NCBI GenBank assembly: GCA_034440135.1
Contig: JAWXBP010000058.1
Location: 1 to 45,462 of the forward strand
From: Planctomycetia bacterium
GTDB lineage: Bacteria; Planctomycetota; Planctomycetia; Pirellulales; JALHLM01
Length of the DNA stretch: 45,462 nt
Direction of reading: 5' to 3'
Shown: positions 40,876 through 45,462 of the stretch, piece by piece
How positions within the stretch are numbered: the first letter of the stretch is position 1
How the letters are laid out: every line of letters starts with the position of its first letter
Notes under the pieces: model-generated
What the model was told of the DNA's origin: nothing
Seen by the model: only the letters and a program-made list of their open reading frames with translations
Databases searched by the model: none
Program-made: the position numbers and the translations under genes

Positions 40876-41223
40876 GTACTGGCCTCGGTCGCGGCGCGGA
40901 ATCCCGGAAAAGGATAGGGCGCAAACGGCTTGCGACAGGCCGTACGGGAGAGGTATTATCCGTGCGAGAGGAGATGAAAGGAGCGATCGGCGCAATCGTT
41001 ACAAGCGGATCGTCGGTGGGCCAGCGCGCCTACGTGAACGCCAAGAAATGAAGCGCGGGTGCCTGGGGCTGGGGCAGCGGATTTGACGTCATTGACCTAT
41101 CCGCTGGGGCATCGTTTCACGCGTCAATACAAAGTGTCGAAGCCCCAGATGCGTGGACGTATAGGGCCGTTTTCCATTGCCCCTGCCCCAGGCGCCCAAC
41201 GCGAATGTGTTAGATCGGCGGCG
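40876..41223. other. Spacer with long imperfect palindromic element
   Basis: 348 bases upstream of the PilZ operon and downstream of the RlmI gene (both minus). The PilZ operon promoter must lie at the left end. The right half (41057-41197) is the inverted repeat listed separately. No gene or RNA seen. Confidence 0.45.
41057..41197. repeat. 141-base element with inverted GGGTGCCTGGGGC ends
   Basis: The ends 41057-41075 and 41179-41197 are inverted copies with 17 of 19 positions matching (GGGTGCCTGGGGCTGGGGC type). The interior holds another facing pair, CTGGGGC (near 41103-41110) and GCCCCAG (near 41141-41148). The size and terminal inverted repeats resemble a miniature palindromic element. 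It sits directly after the RlmI stop region. Confidence 0.7.
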
Positions 41224-42549
41224 TCAACTCACGCGGCAGATGATGCATTTTAGGTATTCGTTTTCGAGGCAATCCGCGCTGACGGGGTGATCCGGAGCAG
41301 CCCCGCGGCGTTCGAGGAATTGCAGACTGCGGCCGGACTTGTGCGCGACGCCGATCAACATGTAGAGAAAATCGTCGGGCGTAACGTGGCCGGAGCAACT
41401 GCACGTGACCAGGATGCCGCCCGGTTCGAGCAATTCCAACGCCTGACGGTTAAGGCGATGGTAGGCGCGCAGCGCTTGCTCCAGCGACTTGCGCCCCCGG
41501 GCGAATTTCGGCGGATCGAGGATGATGCCGGAGAATTTGTCCTTGGCGGCCACCAGCTCGTCGAGCACGGTGAAGGCCTCGCCGACTTGAAAGCGAATTT
41601 GCGTGAGGCCGTTCAGCGCGGCGTTGCTTTCGGCCATGGCCAGGGCTTTGCGGCTGGAATCGACGGCCAGCACGTCCGTCGCGCCACCGAGCTTGGCCGC
41701 GGCGAGACCGAAGCCGCCGGTGTAGCAGAACATATCGAGGACGCGGCGCCCGCGCAGATATTCCGCGGCGACGCGACGATTCTCGCGCTGGTCGAGAAAA
41801 TAGCCGGTCTTCTGGCCGGTGGTCAAATCCACCGTGAACTGCACGCCATATTCGTTGATCAGCACCGGCGCCTCGGGCGCAGCGCCGCGGAGTACGCCGT
41901 CGGCGACTTCGATGCCCTCAGTGCTGGCCAGCGTGGGATCGATGCGCAAGAGAATGCTCACAGGGTGGAGCAATTCTTCCAGCAGACCCGCGATCATCTC
42001 CACGCGCTGCGCGATCGCGAGTGCCGTGACATAGATGACCAAATGTTCGCCGTAACGATCGACGATCAAGCCGCTCAGCTCATCGGCTTCGCTGTAAACG
42101 AGGCGCGCCCCGCCGCGCGGGTCGGCAAGTCCCAGATCTGCGCGGAGACGAATCGCGCGTTCGAGCCGTTGCCGGAAGAATGTCTCGTCGAGCGCTTCGT
42201 CCGCGCGCCAAGAATACAGGCGCACCTGAATTCGACTGCGCCGATTGAACACGCCGCGGGCGATCCATTTGCCTTTGTCGGAGATCAGGTCGACGACGGC
42301 GCCATCGGCCGGGTCCCCTTCGATGCGATGGATCGCGCTATCGAGCACCCAGGGATGCCGGGCGTAGAACGGGTTCGCTTTGCGCGGCTTGAGCAGCACG
42401 CGCGGATACGTGGCGACCTCGGGTTCAGCGGTCGCGGAAGTCGTGGACAAGTTGCGCTCCAAATCGGTCGATGCCGCCGGCCCAAGAATGGCCAGCGTCC
42501 AACCATTGTCACGGGCAGGCCGGGAATTCACTAGGGCCGGCGGCGACAT
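41224..42549 (-). CDS. rlmI: Class I rRNA (cytosine-C5) methyltransferase, RlmI family
   Basis: About 441 residues from ATG 42549. The usual length is near 396, and TTG codons at about residues 30 and 34 may be the true start; longer frames run into a palindromic repeat. The PUA domain begins at YPRVLLKPRKANPFYARHPWV. The central EEHUD-like region contains LIVDRYGEHLVIY. The SAM domain carries LDMFCYTGGFGLAAAKLGG (motif I), AVDSSRKAL, IILDPPKFARG (motif IV) and the catalytic Cys motif LVTCSCSGHV. Escherichia coli RlmI methylates C1962 of 23S rRNA; the same role is inferred here. Confidence 0.9.
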   Translation of the reverse strand: MSPPALVNSRPARDNGWTLAILGPAASTDLERNLSTTSATAEPEVATYPRVLLKPRKANPFYARHPWVLDSAIHRIEGDPADGAVVDLISDKGKWIARGVFNRRSRIQVRLYSWRADEALDETFFRQRLERAIRLRADLGLADPRGGARLVYSEADELSGLIVDRYGEHLVIYVTALAIAQRVEMIAGLLEELLHPVSILLRIDPTLASTEGIEVADGVLRGAAPEAPVLINEYGVQFTVDLTTGQKTGYFLDQRENRRVAAEYLRGRRVLDMFCYTGGFGLAAAKLGGATDVLAVDSSRKALAMAESNAALNGLTQIRFQVGEAFTVLDELVAAKDKFSGIILDPPKFARGRKSLEQALRAYHRLNRQALELLEPGGILVTCSCSGHVTPDDFLYMLIGVAHKSGRSLQFLERRGAAPDHPVSADCLENEYLKCIICRVS

Positions 42550-42569
42550 TTGCCATTTGACCGAATGTG

Positions 42570-42647
42570 GGGTGCCACTGGCGGCTCGTCCGCCAGTGCT
42601 GGAGTGGACGCTTCTAAACACTGGCGGACGAGCCGCCAGTGGCACCC
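42570..42647. repeat. Perfect 29-bp inverted repeat made of nested hairpins
   Basis: Arms 42570-42598 and 42619-42647 are exact reverse complements, separated by 20 bases. Each arm is itself a hairpin: CACTGGCGG-CTCGT-CCGCCAGTG in the left arm (42576-42598). The element can therefore fold as one long stem or as two short ones (cruciform). It lies upstream of the RlmI gene and explains the over-long open frame. This unit is, as I recall, widespread in planctomycete genomes. Confidence 0.88.
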
Positions 42648-42853
42648 GATCCGTCAATCAATCGCATGCTTCAACGCAGGGGCCCGCTGCCGGATGCAGC
42701 GGGAAATAGCCCAGAAAAACATCAACGCCTATTGATGTAAGCCCCGGTGAGGCATCATAATGCGGCTACCGGCCGGTCGCGGGCGCTCCACGCGCCCACG
42801 ACGGCTCCCGCCGAATGTTTCCCGCCACGAGCAACGACGCAGGAAGGACACCT
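42648..42853. other. Divergent spacer with a small hairpin
   Basis: Between the palindrome and the DUF1549/DUF1553 gene. A perfect 8-bp hairpin CCCGCTGC-CGGAT-GCAGCGGG occurs at 42683-42703. The ribosome-binding site AGGAAGGA (42841-42848) precedes the ATG at 42854. No other feature recognised. Confidence 0.5.
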
Positions 42854-45346
42854 ATGCTTCGTCGTCATGCCATCGTCTCGTCGACCTTGACGTTGTTGAT
42901 CGCCGGCTTGTTCGCCGGCATTGCCGCGGCGCAAGATGCCCCCGGCTCGGCCGAATCGACTCCGGTCTGGGATCATCTCGACGTGAGCGCCGGGCTGCCG
43001 GACGGCGAGGTCGCCAAGTTGAAGGGGGCCGACGCGCGGCAGCAGTTGTTGGTGACCGGCGTCGCCCGCGATGGCGCTTTGAGCGATCTGACGCGGCGCG
43101 TGCAGTTTTTCGCGGAGCCGGCGGGCGTGGTTTCGATCGATCCGACAGGATTGGTGACACCGTTGGCGGATGGGGAAGCGATGGTCTTGGCGTCGTTGGA
43201 AGGCGTCGCGGCGGCGAAGCTTTCGGTGTTGGTTGAGGGAATCTCCAACGACTTGCCGATCAACTTTCCGAATCAAATCGTACCGATTTTCACCAAGTTC
43301 GGCTGCAACGGCGGCGGCTGCCACGGCAAGGCCAGCGGGCAGAATGGCTTCAAGCTCTCGTTGCTGGGTTTCGAGCCGACGGAAGACTACGAGCACCTGG
43401 TGAAGGAATCGCGCGGACGCCGCGTGTTTCCGGCCGCACCGGATCGCAGCTTGTTGTTGACGAAACCGATTAACGCCTCGCCGCATGGCGGCGGGCAGCG
43501 GATGCAGGCCGATTCGCACGAGTATCGCCTGATGCGGCGTTGGATTTCGCAAGGCATGCCTTACGGGAAAGACAGCGATCCCAAGGTGACGGCGATTGAA
43601 GTCGTGCCGCCGGCGCGTTCGCTGGGGCGCGACGCCGAACAGCAGTTGATCGTGCTCGCGAAATACTCCGACGGAACGGTCGAGGACGTGACGCGGATGA
43701 CGCAGTTCACGCCGAACGATACAGAGATGTCCGAAGTCACCGTGACGGGCTTGGTAAAGACGCTGAAACTCACCGGCGACGTGGCGGTGATGTGCCGTTA
43801 TCAAGGTCAGGTAACGGTGTTCCGCGCTACGATTCCGCTCGGCGCGCCGGTTGAGACGGTCCCGCCGGTGCGCAATTTTGTCGACGATCTCGTATTCAAC
43901 AAGTTGCATGCGCTCGGCATGCCGCCGTCCACGGTCTGCGACGATGCGACGTTCATCCGTCGCGCAGCGCTCGACATTGCTGGTCGGACGCCGACGCCTG
44001 AGGAGGTGCTGGCCTTTAGCGCGGACACGCGGCCCGACAAACGTGATCGGTTGGTGGACACGTTCTTGGACGATCCCAACTACGCCGATTTCTTCGCCAA
44101 CAAATGGAATTCCATTCTCCGCAACAAGCGCCGCAGCCCCGGTGCCATGCGCGGAAGCTACGCGTTTCACGAATGGATTCGGCAAGCCCTGCTCGACAAC
44201 ATGCCGTACGACGAGTTCGTCCGGTCGATCCTCACGGCGTCGGGCGAGATCGGCACGAATCCGCCGGTGGCATGGTACCGCGAAGTGAAGACCGCCGAGC
44301 AGCAAGTGGAAGACAGCGCACAGTTGTTCCTTGGGCTGCGGATTCAATGCGCAAAGTGCCATCACCATCCGTTCGAGAAATGGAGCCAGCGCGACTACCA
44401 CGGCTTCGCCGCCTTTTTCTCGCGGGTCGGACGCAAAGAGGGCATGACGCCCGACGAACCGACGATTTATCATCGCTACGGCGTGGCCTCGGCCGATCAT
44501 CCGAAGACGGGGGAGAAAATTCCGGCCACGGGATTGGACGTGCCGCCCGAAGCGATTGCGGCCGAGGACGATCCCCGACATTACCTGGTGGACTGGATGT
44601 CGGACCGCGACAATCGCTTCTTCGCACCGGCGCTGGTGAACCGGTATTGGAAGCACTTCTTCAACCGTGGCCTGGTCGACCCCGAAGACGACATGCGAGT
44701 GACGAACCCGGCGTCGAATCCGGAATTGCTCGACGCGCTCGCCAAACATTTCATCGACAGCGGGTTCGACTTGAAAGACCTGGTGCGGACGATTTGCCGC
44801 AGTTCGACGTATCAACTCAGTTCAATTCCGAACGAGTACAACGCCAACGACAAGCAGAACTACTCGCGATACTATCCGCGCAGGCTAGCGGCGGAATCGC
44901 TGCTGGACGCGATCGATCTGGCAACCGGCACGCAAACCAAGTTCGGCGGCCTGCCGCTCGGGACGCAGGCGATTCAACTGCCGGACAGCGGCGCGAACAC
45001 CTATTTCCTCGCAGTGTTCGGCAAGCCGGAAGCAGACACGGCCTGCGAGTGCGAACGTTCGCAAGAAGCCAACCTCGCGCAGAGTCTACACTTACTGAAC
45101 TCCAGTGAAGTGCAAGGCAAACTCTCCGATGCCAACGGCCGCGCGGCCAAACTGGCGGCCGATGCGGCCCGTACGCCGACAGAAAAAGTGCGCGAGCTGT
45201 ACCTGTGGGTCTATTCACGGGAGCCGATCGCCGAGGAGTTGCAAGTGGCGGTGGCGCACCTCGAAAAAACCGAGAACAAGCAACAAGCCTACGAAGACGT
45301 GCTTTGGGCGCTGTTGAACACGAAGGAGTTCTTGTTTAATCACTAA
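42854..45346 (+). CDS. Exported DUF1549/DUF1553 protein with Ig-like (BIG2) domains
   Basis: 830 residues from ATG 42854, chosen for AGGAAGGA upstream and a compact signal peptide (MLRRHAIVSSTLTLLIAGLF, cut near AAAQ); ATG 42815 is an alternative. A BIG2-like domain (about 45-128) has the TRRVQFFAEPAGVVSIDPTG pattern. Next is a Cys motif FGCNGGGCHGKASGQNGF with Cys151, Cys156 and His157 (spacing C-x4-CH, not a standard heme CxxCH), then a second Ig-like domain about 235-330. DUF1549 contains CAKCHHHPFEKW (Cys499, Cys502, His503) and DUF1553 runs to the end (NRYWKHFFNRGLVDPEDDMR; LLNSSEVQGKL). Such proteins are abundant planctomycete periplasmic proteins, often followed by a DUF1501 gene. Function unproven; carbohydrate-related roles have been suggested. 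Confidence 0.9.
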   Translation: MLRRHAIVSSTLTLLIAGLFAGIAAAQDAPGSAESTPVWDHLDVSAGLPDGEVAKLKGADARQQLLVTGVARDGALSDLTRRVQFFAEPAGVVSIDPTGLVTPLADGEAMVLASLEGVAAAKLSVLVEGISNDLPINFPNQIVPIFTKFGCNGGGCHGKASGQNGFKLSLLGFEPTEDYEHLVKESRGRRVFPAAPDRSLLLTKPINASPHGGGQRMQADSHEYRLMRRWISQGMPYGKDSDPKVTAIEVVPPARSLGRDAEQQLIVLAKYSDGTVEDVTRMTQFTPNDTEMSEVTVTGLVKTLKLTGDVAVMCRYQGQVTVFRATIPLGAPVETVPPVRNFVDDLVFNKLHALGMPPSTVCDDATFIRRAALDIAGRTPTPEEVLAFSADTRPDKRDRLVDTFLDDPNYADFFANKWNSILRNKRRSPGAMRGSYAFHEWIRQALLDNMPYDEFVRSILTASGEIGTNPPVAWYREVKTAEQQVEDSAQLFLGLRIQCAKCHHHPFEKWSQRDYHGFAAFFSRVGRKEGMTPDEPTIYHRYGVASADHPKTGEKIPATGLDVPPEAIAAEDDPRHYLVDWMSDRDNRFFAPALVNRYWKHFFNRGLVDPEDDMRVTNPASNPELLDALAKHFIDSGFDLKDLVRTICRSSTYQLSSIPNEYNANDKQNYSRYYPRRLAAESLLDAIDLATGTQTKFGGLPLGTQAIQLPDSGANTYFLAVFGKPEADTACECERSQEANLAQSLHLLNSSEVQGKLSDANGRAAKLAADAARTPTEKVRELYLWVYSREPIAEELQVAVAHLEKTENKQQAYEDVLWALLNTKEFLFNH

Positions 45347-45462
45347 GCGCTCACGCCGCCGCGCGAGGGCAGGGCGAATCAGTTTTTCATGATGCCTAGG
45401 AAGCGTAAGAGTTTTCGGGGTTGGCATGCGAAGCGGCGGAGGTTGGAGGTGATTTGCGGTAG
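45347..45462. other. Downstream flank, no gene assigned
   Basis: 116 bases to the window edge. A short plus-strand frame begins at ATG 45392 with a very basic start (MPRKRKSFRGWHAKRRR) and runs off the window. It lacks a clear ribosome-binding site and I do not call it a gene. Confidence 0.35.

Noticed and set aside
42570-42647. Possible CRISPR array from repeated CACTGGCGG words
   Set aside because: Only two inverted arms and no regular direct repeats with spacers.
42755-44815. A 686-codon open frame on the minus strand
   Set aside because: It lies wholly antisense to the DUF1549/DUF1553 gene, is Arg/His-rich and has no domain. High GC creates long antisense frames.
45392-45462. Start of a basic protein at the right edge
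   Set aside because: Only 23 codons are visible, without a ribosome-binding site or recognisable family.

Overview
The window is high-GC bacterial chromosome and reads as Planctomycetota, probably a Pirellulales-type organism (inference from gene content). The markers are a DUF1549/DUF1553 protein with planctomycete-type cysteine motifs, a DUF1571 protein, a secreted protein with a WHxTQWRRWPG motif, a PEP-CTERM protein with dockerin repeats, small Cys-rich exported peptides, and dispersed palindromic repeats that translate as ARSASEGEL or NPKRQRG. Lipid A genes (lpxC, lpxA) and an OmpH/Skp-like chaperone point to a Gram-negative outer membrane. I saw no prophage, insertion sequence, CRISPR array or rRNA.

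Layout. 1-1.3 kb: tail of a probable polysaccharide export protein and a secreted Pro/Ser-rich protein. 1.5-4.4 kb: membrane sensor kinase overlapping an ANTAR response regulator, closed by a long hairpin. 4.4-8.5 kb: PIG-L deacetylase, a small conserved protein, a secretin-N/STN-like exported protein, a HEAT/TPR protein and a Nudix-like protein. 8.6-11.8 kb: a three-gene ECF transporter operon (S component, fused double ATPase, EcfT) with 1-4 base overlaps. 12.0-17.2 kb: a beta-oxidation set (FadJ-like, thiolase, acyl-CoA ligase), followed by a selenocysteine tRNA at 17273-17369. 17.6-20.7 kb: PEP-CTERM/dockerin protein and two Cys-rich exported proteins. 20.9-28.4 kb: HAD phosphatase, aminotransferase, VOC protein, thioredoxin/TPR protein, a His-rich membrane protein, acyltransferase 3 and an alpha/beta hydrolase. 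28.8-32.1 kb: DUF1571 protein, TylF-like methyltransferase, acylphosphatase, ABC-2 permease. 32.3-36.1 kb: minus-strand envelope cluster OmpH - LpxC - LpxA - Gfo/Idh oxidoreductase. 36.4-40.9 kb: minus-strand operon of a PilZ protein, a GAF-HlyD membrane fusion protein and an M50 protease-HlyD fusion. 41.2-45.4 kb: RlmI-type methyltransferase and a DUF1549/DUF1553 protein.

The least described systems here are the PilZ / GAF-HlyD / M50-HlyD operon, the sensor kinase-ANTAR pair with its hairpin, and the pair of Cys-rich peptides. Many spacers hold inverted repeats of several families. Several abut, or even supply, stop codons of neighbouring genes, and they push naive open reading frames upstream of the real starts. 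For that reason many starts given here are internal to the longest open frame.
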